34,382 nt of DNA, from the NCBI GenBank assembly GCA_963170185.1, contig CAUJGS010000024.1, positions 1-34,382 on the forward strand, in the 5' to 3' direction. Shown here piece after piece: positions 17,218 to 25,566 of the stretch (positions are counted from its first letter, which is position 1; the number at the start of each line of letters is the position of its first letter). The stretch comes from Bdellovibrionota bacterium. Lineage in GTDB: Bacteria; Bdellovibrionota; Bdellovibrionia; Bdellovibrionales; JAMPXM01. The notes under the pieces are model-generated. The model saw nothing but the letters and a program-made list of their open reading frames with translations, was not told the origin of the DNA and searched no databases. The translations under genes were made by a program, and so were the position numbers.

Positions 17218-17613
17218 TTAGACCTTGCGGAGCATGCGATCTAACGAGAAGCGACCGGCTCCTTGGAAAATCATCAGTGCGCAGATCGCGAGATAAATAA
17301 GCGAGAGCTCTTTTTTGCCGAATGGGTCGGCTGCGTGCGCACCAAACGCTGCAACGACCATGGTGAACCCTAAAAAGAGTGATGCATGTCTGGTGAAGAG
17401 TCCGACTGCGATCAAAAGCCCACCCAAAAATTCGGATAAACCAGCCGACCACGCGAACACGATAGGCAGGGGGAAGCCCATTTGGCCAACGGCATTGACG
17501 AAGCCATCAGCTGGAGGAAGCTTATTTAGCCCGTGTGCGAAGGCCATTGAGAGACCTGCGAACGCGCGCAAGATAAGAAGTCCAAGGTCAGGGTTGTGAA
17601 TGAGTCTTTTCAT
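17218..17613 (-). CDS. DoxX-family membrane protein
   Basis: The 131-residue protein has four hydrophobic segments and the typical DoxX look: GLLILRAFAGLSMAFAHGLN near the start, FAWSAGLSEFLGGLLIAVGL with the Glu-Gly pair, FTRHASLFLGFTMVVAAFGA and LSLIYLAICALMIFQGAGRF at the end. DoxX proteins sit in the inner membrane; some take part in quinol-linked redox reactions, others have no known role. GGAG lies about 9 bases before the ATG. It follows the BtaA-like gene by 33 bases and is probably the last gene of the long minus-strand operon. If it matters to the pathway, it could supply electrons, but that is speculation. Confidence 0.82.
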   Translation of the reverse strand: MKRLIHNPDLGLLILRAFAGLSMAFAHGLNKLPPADGFVNAVGQMGFPLPIVFAWSAGLSEFLGGLLIAVGLFTRHASLFLGFTMVVAAFGAHAADPFGKKELSLIYLAICALMIFQGAGRFSLDRMLRKV

Positions 17614-17646
17614 GTTGAATCTCCGCTGTCGGTGACGCTGTTTGCT

Positions 17647-18747
17647 TTAGCCCTTTTCGAAGATATCAAACTCATAGACGCCGGTTGTATCTAAATCTCG
17701 TGCCCAAGACTCTTCGATCGCGAGTTTTGTCCAGCCTGAACTCTCGATGCCCGGTGGTCGTCTGAGGAAGCTTCGAATTACCATGCGACTTCCTGACTTT
17801 GTTTCTTTGGGGAGGTTTTGAAGCAATAGTTTCGCCTCAAGTTCCGGCAAGTAAGAAATCGTGTCCGAAAGCGAGATGAAGTCGTAGGGCTTAGTTTTCA
17901 GAATTTCCAAGAGATTGGCCTGCCGGTATTGAACCTCGGTCGAGGAATCTTTGATGCTAAACAGGATGTCTTCTCGCGCTTCAAGTGGAAGTCCCTCTTC
18001 GTAGGCGACGCTTCCAAGAAATAGAACTTGCAGGAAGTAATTCTTTCGGATGAGCGTTCGAGTGAAGAGTCGTGTGAATTCTTCTTCTATGAAGGCCGCT
18101 GGCGTACGTGACTCGGTTCGACGGTCGCTTTGCCCCGAAAAGTGGCCTTTGTAGAGAAAGCGATTGAAGACAAACTCACTGGCGGCGATTCGCACGAACG
18201 CTTTGAAGACAAGGGGTTTAAAGTGTTTTTCAAAGAGTTTGTTCTGCTCTTCCAGCGAATGCGCCTCGAATATTGGACGCGTGTCGAGCCGTAAAACTTC
18301 GCGAAAGATTCGTCCCATTTTTTGAAAATGACCTTCCCAGCGTCCGAGGAGGATAAAACCTCTTGGAATCCAGGCATTTTTTCGTTCGAGCCAGAACCGA
18401 TAGGTGGGTTCGGCGAGGTGGGGTTTTAGATTTACAAAGAGTTCCATGCGATCGTCGTGGCTGGCGGAGTTGCCAGGAATGCCGCCGCGGTATCCTAAGA
18501 AAAATAGGAATTCGTCACGCGAGAGATGGCGTGCGGCCGCAAGACGTAGTTCGACGAGCGCGAGTTGTTCTTGAGACAGGTCGACGACATCCAGAGATTT
18601 TGGATCGCGAGCGATTAAGGGAAGCACGCGCGCCCCACTGCCGCCGATGCAGAAGACCGATTGAAGATCGGGTTTTTGAAGTGTCCACTCGATCCGTGTG
18701 TCTTCGTTGGAGAGAGTGTAATTGAGATTTTTAAAGTACTCGCTCAT
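17647..18747 (-). CDS. BtaA-like (DUF3419) 3-amino-3-carboxypropyl transferase
   Basis: The 366-residue protein matches the DUF3419/BtaA family. It starts with LNYTLSNEDTRIEWTL. An S-adenosylmethionine-binding Rossmann motif, VFCIGGSGARVLPLIA, is followed by LDVVDLSQEQLALVELRLAA. Further on are FWLERKNAWIPRGFILLGRW, the family's central block, and YDFISLSDTISYLP near the C-terminus. BtaA transfers the 3-amino-3-carboxypropyl group of S-adenosylmethionine to diacylglycerol, making diacylglyceryl-homoserine, the precursor of the betaine lipid DGTS. The methyltransferase BtaB, which would finish DGTS, is not in this window. The 4-base overlap (ATGA) with the upstream barrel gene ties it to the operon. 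The acceptor here may not be diacylglycerol. Confidence 0.8.
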   Translation of the reverse strand: MSEYFKNLNYTLSNEDTRIEWTLQKPDLQSVFCIGGSGARVLPLIARDPKSLDVVDLSQEQLALVELRLAAARHLSRDEFLFFLGYRGGIPGNSASHDDRMELFVNLKPHLAEPTYRFWLERKNAWIPRGFILLGRWEGHFQKMGRIFREVLRLDTRPIFEAHSLEEQNKLFEKHFKPLVFKAFVRIAASEFVFNRFLYKGHFSGQSDRRTESRTPAAFIEEEFTRLFTRTLIRKNYFLQVLFLGSVAYEEGLPLEAREDILFSIKDSSTEVQYRQANLLEILKTKPYDFISLSDTISYLPELEAKLLLQNLPKETKSGSRMVIRSFLRRPPGIESSGWTKLAIEESWARDLDTTGVYEFDIFEKG

Positions 18748-19883
18748 AAAACCAATCCTCCGGTAAATTCCAATCGAAGACCGTATATCGTTTCACCCAA
18801 AATCGACTTTGCCTGCCCGAGAAGGCGGCCAGCCTGTCCGTCGTAACGTTGTAGGCCGGCGGAAAGAAGAAGCCCTTCATAGAGTTCTCGGCCGATTCGC
18901 AGCGACAAAAAGCGATCGTCGGCGGCTGAAGGCTGTCCAAAACCAATCATGACGTCGGATTCAAGAGACCATCGTTCTTTGGTGTAGCGAATCGGAAGGT
19001 AAAATATAGCTTCGCCGTCGTTTTGCAAGGCTGGGTCTTTGAAGGTCGTAATCTGAGGTCCAATTAGCCATTCATCGAGAAACCAATCGGTTCCAAACAT
19101 CGCAAACATGGCATCGCGGTCCGAGTTGCCGGCTTCGAATTTGAGAACGACTTTTTCAAAAGCGTAGCTCGCAAGCAAGCCAGTTTGTAGATCTCTGGAA
19201 TTGGTACCCGCTATCTTTTTTGTCGAACCAATGGCGGCCACCTCAAGAAGACCAAGCTTAACGCCAAGCTTGGCGGCGGTTTCGCCAAGGTTTTCTCGGT
19301 CACGATTTGGTAAGGGTTCGGCGAAACGAAACGGTGCCGAGCGAAGTACTTGGGCCACGTCGAGATCCCAAGAGTTTCCCTGAATTGTTCCCGAATAGGT
19401 TAGGCGAATGGCATCGGGGTGCGTGAGTTGATCGATCAAGGGATCAAGAAAAAAGCGATTGAACCTGCGCCCGGTGAGGAGGTCAAGAGATGGCAGCGTC
19501 CAGCTTTGACTCCATCGAATCGGCTGCCGACCGATACGAAGGCCAAGACCATTGGTAAAACCAAGATCCAACCAGGCTTCATTGAGGTCGGATTCCTCGC
19601 GCGATTTTCTTAGATCTGGTTGGCCGAGCGGCTTTTTTTCCTGCTCGGCGAAGTCGCGCGTCACGAAGCCCTCTAGGCGCATACGGTAACTGGCGAGGCC
19701 GAAACTGTTGGCTGAGATGTTTCCCGACTTGTCGGCGGCCAGGCGCAGATAAAGCTCTTGCTTGGCCCCCTTTTCATAGAGATCGAGTCTGGGCACATAT
19801 TCGAGGCTGGTCTCGGCATTTGCGAGCCGAGGAAGTGCTGCGAGAGCGAGAAGGCCTGCGAGAATCGTGAACTTGAAAGACAT
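18744..19883 (-). CDS. Outer-membrane beta-barrel protein
   Basis: The 379-residue precursor has a signal peptide (MSFKFTILAGLLALAALPRL, cleavage after ANA). The mature protein is made of alternating polar/hydrophobic strands and ends in an aromatic-rich, strand-like stretch (ETIYGLRLEFTGGLVL), as beta-barrels do. The block EAWLDLGFTNGLGLRIGRQP is typical of porin-like or DUF1302-type barrels, which often travel with a LolA-like protein and an RND exporter. It overlaps the LolA-like gene by one base (TGATG) and the BtaA-like gene by four. In this operon it may receive or flip a lipid at the outer membrane. No transporter for the inner membrane is encoded alongside. Confidence 0.72.
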   Translation of the reverse strand: MSFKFTILAGLLALAALPRLANAETSLEYVPRLDLYEKGAKQELYLRLAADKSGNISANSFGLASYRMRLEGFVTRDFAEQEKKPLGQPDLRKSREESDLNEAWLDLGFTNGLGLRIGRQPIRWSQSWTLPSLDLLTGRRFNRFFLDPLIDQLTHPDAIRLTYSGTIQGNSWDLDVAQVLRSAPFRFAEPLPNRDRENLGETAAKLGVKLGLLEVAAIGSTKKIAGTNSRDLQTGLLASYAFEKVVLKFEAGNSDRDAMFAMFGTDWFLDEWLIGPQITTFKDPALQNDGEAIFYLPIRYTKERWSLESDVMIGFGQPSAADDRFLSLRIGRELYEGLLLSAGLQRYDGQAGRLLGQAKSILGETIYGLRLEFTGGLVL

Positions 19884-20650
19884 CAGCGTACCTTCTCAAG
19901 ATTCTGCAGGGTGAAAACGGAATCCGCCAGATCGGACTTTTCCATTTTCAAAATCGAGATGGTGGATGACTTCCCAGTGACGTCTTCGATAACAAGTGTC
20001 GTCGGGCGGAGGCTGCCGGCGATATTCTTGTATTCGGTGTAGCGCGCGCGCTTTAACACGGTTTTTCCATCGAGACCTAAAAACTCGGCACGACTCGGTC
20101 TTGCATTTTGCTTGTCCACCCAGAGTCGAATCTTTTGATAGGTGAGCATGGGTTTATTGCCTTCGAGGAACAGCACGGCATCTTTGTCGTCTTCTTTTTC
20201 CAAAGTCGCCGTGTAGTCGCCATGCCAGCGAGTGCGCGCTATATCGCCGTTTGAAACTTCGCCAGACATTTTTTGCGCAAGCGACAGCCGAACGGATTTT
20301 TTAAGGTTCGGAATATAAGCGTGAAAATCGCGATCCAGCATCAGCATGTTGCGGCCGCGATCTTTGGCCGGGCTCTTGACCACAACAAGGGTTTTTTCTT
20401 TTCCTTTAAGAAAAACGTCAAAGGTTTGGTCCGTCGACGAAGTCTTCACGCCAATCGTCATCGTATAGGTCTCGGCGGGATTTCGCACATCGTCGGCCAT
20501 TTTTAAGAGACGATCGGCCGAGATTTTTTCCGCAGCATAGGTATGCCGGACATGGCCCACGAGACAGCTAAAGAAGAGTGCTAACAAAAGGACCGGTGAA
20601 ATAACGGACGAGCGTCTGTTTAGTTTTAATGGAAAATGTTGAGTGATCAC
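19883..20650 (-). CDS. LolA-like outer-membrane lipoprotein-sorting-type protein
   Basis: This 255-residue precursor starts at GTG, overlapping the upstream gene by 4 bases (GTGA). A basic leader is followed by a hydrophobic core (SVISPVLLLALFFSCLVGHV, cleavage near TYAA). The mature protein has the half-barrel sequence pattern of the LolA-like domain: ADRLLKMADDVRNPAETYTM, FLKGKEKTLVVVKSPAKDRG and RTRWHGDYTATLEKEDDKDA, then KIRLWVDKQNARPSRAEFLG. Proteins of this type are periplasmic and bind a lipid-like ligand in a hydrophobic cavity. Here the partner is the next gene, an outer-membrane barrel, so I infer that the pair carries a lipid product from the inner to the outer membrane. Confidence 0.82.
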   Translation of the reverse strand: MITQHFPLKLNRRSSVISPVLLLALFFSCLVGHVRHTYAAEKISADRLLKMADDVRNPAETYTMTIGVKTSSTDQTFDVFLKGKEKTLVVVKSPAKDRGRNMLMLDRDFHAYIPNLKKSVRLSLAQKMSGEVSNGDIARTRWHGDYTATLEKEDDKDAVLFLEGNKPMLTYQKIRLWVDKQNARPSRAEFLGLDGKTVLKRARYTEYKNIAGSLRPTTLVIEDVTGKSSTISILKMEKSDLADSVFTLQNLEKVR

Positions 20651-21333
20651 GAGTGTTGCTCCTCGAATGCCAATTGGATGGCTTGGGCCGCGACGTCGCG
20701 GGCGTGAATCGGCTTGATGGATTTTGGAAGATTGATTCCGATTTTTTGAATGAAGTGAAAAACGCTTTCCGCCAAAGATTCGCCAAGGCGTTTTGTTTCT
20801 CGTTCCCCCAATAGGAGGGATGGACGAATGATTCGTATTTGCGAGAGATTGAGACTCAAAATCTCTTTTTCAAGCTGACCTTTGATGCGGGGGTAAAAAA
20901 ATAGCGAGTCCGAGTTGGCCCCCGAAGCCGAGATCAGAACCAATGTCGAACTGGCTTTTTTTAAAGCCGTCACCCGGGAAAACTCCTTGGCCGTTTCCAA
21001 TTGATAGGTGAAATCGACAAGGTACTGTTGAGATTTGCTTCCGGCCTGTTTCAGGGTTGTGCCAAGAGCGGAGAAGAGAACGCCGTGGTCGCCCGGCAGT
21101 AGGCTATCGAACCAATTCGTGGGTGGCTGAGAAAGAGCATCGAAGTCGACGACGAGCTCTTGAAGCTTGTGATCGGTAGGTTCAGAGTTTTTCAATTTCC
21201 CCGGACAACGTACGAAAGCCGTCACGGATGAGACATGGTCGACTTTCAAAAGGCTATCTACGATTTCACGACCAACAAGTCCTGTTGCTCCCAAAACGAA
21301 AGCTTTCGCAGAGCGACTTTTTGAAACTGTCAC
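20647..21333 (-). CDS. TIP30/NmrA-like NAD(P)-binding oxidoreductase
   Basis: The 228-residue protein is a short atypical SDR. GATGLVG near residue 14 binds NAD(P). FSALGTTLKQAGSKSQQYLV and VLISASGANSDSLFFYPRIK are characteristic of the HTATIP2 (TIP30)-like branch, and YPRIK supplies the catalytic Tyr-x-x-x-Lys pair. The start is GTG (21331-21333), overlapping the stop of the preceding gene as GTGA; the end overlaps the LolA-like gene the same way. The gene is therefore translationally coupled on both sides. The substrate is not predictable; in this operon a keto- or aldehyde-lipid intermediate is reasonable. Confidence 0.8.
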   Translation of the reverse strand: MTVSKSRSAKAFVLGATGLVGREIVDSLLKVDHVSSVTAFVRCPGKLKNSEPTDHKLQELVVDFDALSQPPTNWFDSLLPGDHGVLFSALGTTLKQAGSKSQQYLVDFTYQLETAKEFSRVTALKKASSTLVLISASGANSDSLFFYPRIKGQLEKEILSLNLSQIRIIRPSLLLGERETKRLGESLAESVFHFIQKIGINLPKSIKPIHARDVAAQAIQLAFEEQHS

Positions 21334-23465
21334 GAGAGACCTCGAGCACGAAGAGCTAGTTCACGACATAGCTGAATTTCTTTATCGGATATAATTCCGG
21401 CTGGGCCACGAATCATGGCGAGCTTCACTCCGTGGCGAACGGCCAGGCGGTAGATTTCTTTCACTTTTTGCCAATCAAGATCGCGCCCAAGAGTAAAAGA
21501 CTCGTAGCGCTCTTCCATGGCAAGCAGAGCCGTTTCACCTAGGCAGGCATAGACGACATTGTCTGGAAGGCCGATGTCGCAGTTTAGCTGGTTGTTCGCC
21601 CCAGGAAGAACGACTTCGCCGGATTCGATAAACAAAACGTCGGGTCGCTTCATGATATCTTCGGGTGTAAAGTCGAGCGGACGTGAGCAGTCGCATACGA
21701 CGCATCCGGGTTTTAACAACATGACATCGACGACTTTTTGATCAAACGCCGATGTCGCGGTCACGAGCACATCCGTGTGGGATGCAACGAAGTTGGCATC
21801 AGTGGCTAGTCGCACTTCGGTTTTTGGATTGAGCTCTGCGATTTCGTTTGCCAGTTCTTCGAGGCGCTCCATGCGAGGCGCCACTAAACAAACCCGCTCA
21901 AAGACCAGGGCCAAAAGCTTTGCGGAAACTTTCCCGATCGACCCTGTTGCTCCAATGATAGTCGCGGTTCCTTTGACAAGCCCGGTGTCGGAGTCGACTT
22001 TTAAGAGCCCCATCTTTTTTACCGCTTCGTGCACAGCCCAGAGCGTTGCCGAGGCGGAAAGGGAGTTTCCGGTCGTAACCGGAATGGGGCTCATGCGATT
22101 GATCGTGGCACCGGCATCTCCGACGATCTTCGTGTAAGCGCCGAGGCCGATGATACGCGCGCCTTGATTGGCGGCGTGATGGCAAAGCCGTTCGATTTTC
22201 TCGTAAGTCACTTCCGGTGATTCTTCTCGCATCACGCGCGGAGTTGCGAAGAGGCCGTAGACCACGCCGCCAACTTCTCGACCTGTTTTTTTGGAAACGA
22301 TTCCGGTCATGCTGCCGTAAACGATTCCCGGAAGTTTTGCGGCGGCGTTTTCGATGTACGGCTGAAAGTTTTTTGGAAGCTTTCGAGCTATCTGAAGTCC
22401 AGGTACACGCGTCAGGTCGCGAAAGCTAAGGCTATGAACGACAAACGCGAAGTCAGGTTGTTTGGTGGCTTCTTTTCTATGCGAGGCTAGAATTCGCGAT
22501 TTCACTAGGCGCGTTTGAATGGATGGTCTTGCGGCTGTGACATAGCGCCGGGTTTCGTGGGTGATCTCGGTTTCGCTTTCCAGAATTTCTTGCCAGTCCT
22601 CAAGCGAAAGTGAAGTGGTTTTGCCTTTTGAGATCCGCAAGACCGCGTCGATCGCGGAGTGGCTAAGTTTGGTATCCCAGGACTCAAATCGTTCGGGCAT
22701 GAGGCGGTGAACCTTGGCTGCGCCCAGTCGTTCGAACTCTCGGATTAAACGAGGGTCAGAAGTCGTGGAGATGATTTCGCGCCCACGTAGGATTTCGGTG
22801 TCTCTTGCAAAGAGATGAATCAGATAGGGGTCTCCGAAGACATACCGATAGGCGCCTAGTTCACGTGTCAATGAGGCAAGCGACTTTTCGCGTTTCACAT
22901 TGGAGGCGCGTGGGGCCAGATCGCCCATGTCGCGAAACTGTGAGACGGCGATTCCAAGTTTGGTGAGTTCTAAAAGGATCGGCCACGGTTTGGCGACGAT
23001 AGGAAGGCCAAGTCCGGCGTAGAGGTCCCCAAATCCGATTCGCGCGCCGTATTTTTCGTGCACGGTCGAGAGCGCTTCCATGTGAAGCAAACCTACGGGA
23101 AAAAAGATGCCGTCTCGCGGTTCGATGACGCCTTCGCGCGCGAGTCTAGCGATGCCGTCGATTTCGGCCAGTTCGCGCAAGCGTTCGCCGTTGCAAAGGG
23201 GAACCGAAACCGGTGTCGACATCACCTCCAGGGCTTGTCGATGGGTGTACACGCGATCGCGAAAGCGAATTTCCGTGGGGAAGCTTGTGATAGCGAAGGC
23301 ATCGACTTGCGAGCGCAGGCGCTCGATCATGGTTTTTAGGCTTTCGACGCTGTACTCGACGCCGATTCTTTGGATTTCAAAGCTATGGTCTCCAACTTGA
23401 AATTTGGAGGAGTAGTTCCATCGACTGGAGCCGAAGCTGAGTTCAGCGATTCTGTGCGTAGCCAT
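21330..23465 (-). CDS. Acyl-ACP-reductase-like protein with a large unknown N-terminal domain
   Basis: I chose the ATG at 23465 because GGAGAGG lies 5 bases ahead; an in-frame ATG at 23498 has no such site. The 711-residue product is two-part. Residues about 336-711 resemble cyanobacterial long-chain acyl-ACP reductase (AAR): FAFVVHSLSFRDL at its start, GARIIGLGAYTKIVGDAGAT, TGNSLSASATLWAVHEAV, the nucleotide-binding GATGSIG (505-511), and VVYACLGETALLAMEE. In the last, Cys641 aligns with the cysteine that carries the acyl group in AAR. The distance from GATG to Cys (136) also fits. Residues 1-335 are an alpha/beta-looking domain I do not recognise, containing FFPVGLLHMEALSTVHEKYG and VFGDPYLIHLF. 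Expected chemistry is reduction of an acyl thioester to an aldehyde with NADPH. Confidence 0.78.
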   Translation of the reverse strand: MATHRIAELSFGSSRWNYSSKFQVGDHSFEIQRIGVEYSVESLKTMIERLRSQVDAFAITSFPTEIRFRDRVYTHRQALEVMSTPVSVPLCNGERLRELAEIDGIARLAREGVIEPRDGIFFPVGLLHMEALSTVHEKYGARIGFGDLYAGLGLPIVAKPWPILLELTKLGIAVSQFRDMGDLAPRASNVKREKSLASLTRELGAYRYVFGDPYLIHLFARDTEILRGREIISTTSDPRLIREFERLGAAKVHRLMPERFESWDTKLSHSAIDAVLRISKGKTTSLSLEDWQEILESETEITHETRRYVTAARPSIQTRLVKSRILASHRKEATKQPDFAFVVHSLSFRDLTRVPGLQIARKLPKNFQPYIENAAAKLPGIVYGSMTGIVSKKTGREVGGVVYGLFATPRVMREESPEVTYEKIERLCHHAANQGARIIGLGAYTKIVGDAGATINRMSPIPVTTGNSLSASATLWAVHEAVKKMGLLKVDSDTGLVKGTATIIGATGSIGKVSAKLLALVFERVCLVAPRMERLEELANEIAELNPKTEVRLATDANFVASHTDVLVTATSAFDQKVVDVMLLKPGCVVCDCSRPLDFTPEDIMKRPDVLFIESGEVVLPGANNQLNCDIGLPDNVVYACLGETALLAMEERYESFTLGRDLDWQKVKEIYRLAVRHGVKLAMIRGPAGIISDKEIQLCRELALRARGLS

Positions 23466-24561
23466 CAAAGCCTCTCCACAGAGTATTTTCAAGGACACTA
23501 AAGGACGGATAAAAGTCGTTTCCTAATGTGTCGTCAGAAGATTGAAAGTCGAGCTCGGGAAGGTTGATCACGTACTCAAGTTCTTCGCGTGGGAGGCGAG
23601 CGATCCATTCGGCAACGGGCTTCACGATAGAGTCGGGTATGCTGCTCGTGATTTTCACGTCGCTATCGAGACCGAGATGACGAAGTGCCGAGGTGTAAAG
23701 CTCGCGCGCTGTTGGTCCGTTTGAGGGTGCAACATAATAGCTCTTGGTCAAATCCTCTGATGCAAAAAAATCTCCGATGAGTTTTGTTATCGCTTGGGCC
23801 GCTAAGTCTACGGGTACAAGCGGGATTCGTCGATCCGAATGCCCAGGCAAAAACAGCGGTCCATGCCAGGCGTCGAGGACTTTTCTTAGGCGTCGGAATG
23901 CATCGACGGCATGGTAGGGGCCGTCGATACGTAAGATGCGTCCATCTTTCGAGTCACCGACAACGATACCTGGTCGGAGAATCAGTTTTCGTTTGGGAAA
24001 TTCGCCCGACCAGTTTCGCACAAGCTTCTCGGCTTCCGCTTTTGTTGTGGCGTAGTGATCTGGAAATGGACCGCGAACCTCTTGATCGGGCGCAATCGGC
24101 CGTTTGCCGTCTGTTTCGGTCGGTTTGCCGTGAAACTCGGGGCGGCGAATACTGGCGTCGGCTGTGCGAACGTCGATTGTGTGCCCGTGGCCCATAGTCA
24201 CTGCGACCGTCGAGATATGAGTGAATACCGGAATTTTTAGAAGCTCACTTAGGTGAAGCGCGTTGTGCGTGCCGTAGACGTTGTGAAGGAACGCATCCTC
24301 CAAGCTCACTCGGAGGTCGTAAAGACCGGCCATGTGAAGAAGCAGATCAAACTTCTCGCTTTTCAACTGTTCAATAGCGGTCTCATCAAGACCGGCATCC
24401 CACTTTGAAAGATCGGCATGCAGGACGCGGTCCGCGGCCTCTTGTTTCTTGGCTTGTCTTGAGAGCGTGACGATCTGAAGCTTTGGATAAGCGGATTTTA
24501 GCGCCCGCAGCACCCAGTGGCCGAGAAAGCCGCTTGCGCCCGTGACGAGGACCTTTTTCAT
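23443..24561 (-). CDS. Extended SDR, fatty-acyl-reductase (FAR)-like
   Basis: The 372-residue protein has the N-terminal NAD(P) motif VTGASGFLGHWVL, a Ser/Thr in THISTVAV, and the catalytic pair in DHYATTKAEAEKL (YxxxK). RPGIVVGDSKDGRILRIDGP is the signature seen in fatty-acyl-CoA reductases and related thioester reductases, more than in sugar epimerases. The C-terminal 90 residues probably form the substrate-binding lid. It should reduce an acyl thioester, aldehyde or ketone. It starts 4 bases inside the end of the lipid-kinase gene (ATGA) with GGAGG in front, and its end overlaps the AAR-like gene by 23 bases. Two different acyl-reductase types side by side suggest sequential steps. Confidence 0.78.
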   Translation of the reverse strand: MKKVLVTGASGFLGHWVLRALKSAYPKLQIVTLSRQAKKQEAADRVLHADLSKWDAGLDETAIEQLKSEKFDLLLHMAGLYDLRVSLEDAFLHNVYGTHNALHLSELLKIPVFTHISTVAVTMGHGHTIDVRTADASIRRPEFHGKPTETDGKRPIAPDQEVRGPFPDHYATTKAEAEKLVRNWSGEFPKRKLILRPGIVVGDSKDGRILRIDGPYHAVDAFRRLRKVLDAWHGPLFLPGHSDRRIPLVPVDLAAQAITKLIGDFFASEDLTKSYYVAPSNGPTARELYTSALRHLGLDSDVKITSSIPDSIVKPVAEWIARLPREELEYVINLPELDFQSSDDTLGNDFYPSFSVLENTLWRGFDGYAQNR

Positions 24562-25556
24562 TCGGCCTCCGCTGAACCGGAAAACACCGGAAGAGCATGC
24601 TTAAGACAAGTCACTTCAATTTCTCGAACCCCGCGCTGAAGGATCTCGCCGTCGCCAAAGAAGGTCAGGTTTCTGGCCGAGCCCTTTGAGCGGAAAACGG
24701 CATGCGAGGTTTCGATACGGGGACAAACGGACTCATCCGGCAAAAGTCCTTTGCGGATTTTCATCAACGATCGCGCGATTCCGGCAAGGCTGCTGGATTC
24801 CACCAAGAGGATATTGAATGTGCCGTCGGTGTTGGAAGTTAAAGGAGCCGGGATGTATTTGCCACCCAAGCCAGGTTGATTGTTCACCATGATAAACGGC
24901 GCGCTTGTCTCTCGCTTCTGACCATTTCCTAGTTCAATCGAGACACACCAGCCGCGAAGCCATTCGCGCGATCGACCTGTGAGAAGTTGGCCCGCCAGGA
25001 GGAGTTCATAAATCTGAGACCCAACAAGACGGACCGCGTGACGAAGCGGGTTGGATTGCCGAAGCTCAGAACGAACCTGATTGGCCAGATCCGCCGTCTC
25101 GGCGGCGATACCGAGTCCGCCGTTTGTGAGCATGTAGACGGTGCGCTCGTCAGATTTGACCTCGATGACATCAATGGCGTGGGGCTCTGTTTCTAGCACA
25201 CGTCGGGCGGTGCGCTCTAGTCGGCGACTCAAGCCAAGTTCCGACGCGAGATCGTTGGCTGTTCCGACGGGGAGCGGAAGAATGGGAGGAATTTTGAAAG
25301 CGGTATCGTTTGCTTTCTGAGACTGCAGGCGTGCCATCAGCGGCTGAATAGCCGTATTCAACGTGCCGTCGCCGCCGCAGATGATGAGCGCATCGGAGGT
25401 TTTAGAAAGTTCTAAAACAAGGTTTTGGAGATCGGTCGGCGATTGGGGTGTGAAGTACTCCCGCTCTGTTCGAAAGAGCGCGCGATCACAGGCGGAGCGG
25501 ATGGCGTCTATGGACGCGTTCCCAGCTTGACCGTTGATCAGAACTGAGACCTTCAT
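24558..25556 (-). CDS. Diacylglycerol-kinase-family lipid kinase
   Basis: The 332-residue protein shows the DAGK catalytic domain signatures: INGQAGN at the start, ICGGDGTLNTAI (the nucleotide-binding GGDGT), LPLPVGTANDLASELG (the family's LPLGTxNDFA block), TNGGLGIAAETA, and FFGDGE near the C-terminus. It therefore belongs with DgkB, YegS and sphingosine-kinase-like enzymes. It transfers phosphate from ATP to the hydroxyl of a lipid, perhaps diacylglycerol or a long-chain alcohol made by this operon. There is no signal peptide; it acts at the cytoplasmic face of the membrane. GAAGGA precedes the ATG and the upstream gene ends 10 bases away. Confidence 0.88.
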   Translation of the reverse strand: MKVSVLINGQAGNASIDAIRSACDRALFRTEREYFTPQSPTDLQNLVLELSKTSDALIICGGDGTLNTAIQPLMARLQSQKANDTAFKIPPILPLPVGTANDLASELGLSRRLERTARRVLETEPHAIDVIEVKSDERTVYMLTNGGLGIAAETADLANQVRSELRQSNPLRHAVRLVGSQIYELLLAGQLLTGRSREWLRGWCVSIELGNGQKRETSAPFIMVNNQPGLGGKYIPAPLTSNTDGTFNILLVESSSLAGIARSLMKIRKGLLPDESVCPRIETSHAVFRSKGSARNLTFFGDGEILQRGVREIEVTCLKHALPVFSGSAEAE

Positions 25557-25566
25557 CGGCGGTCCT

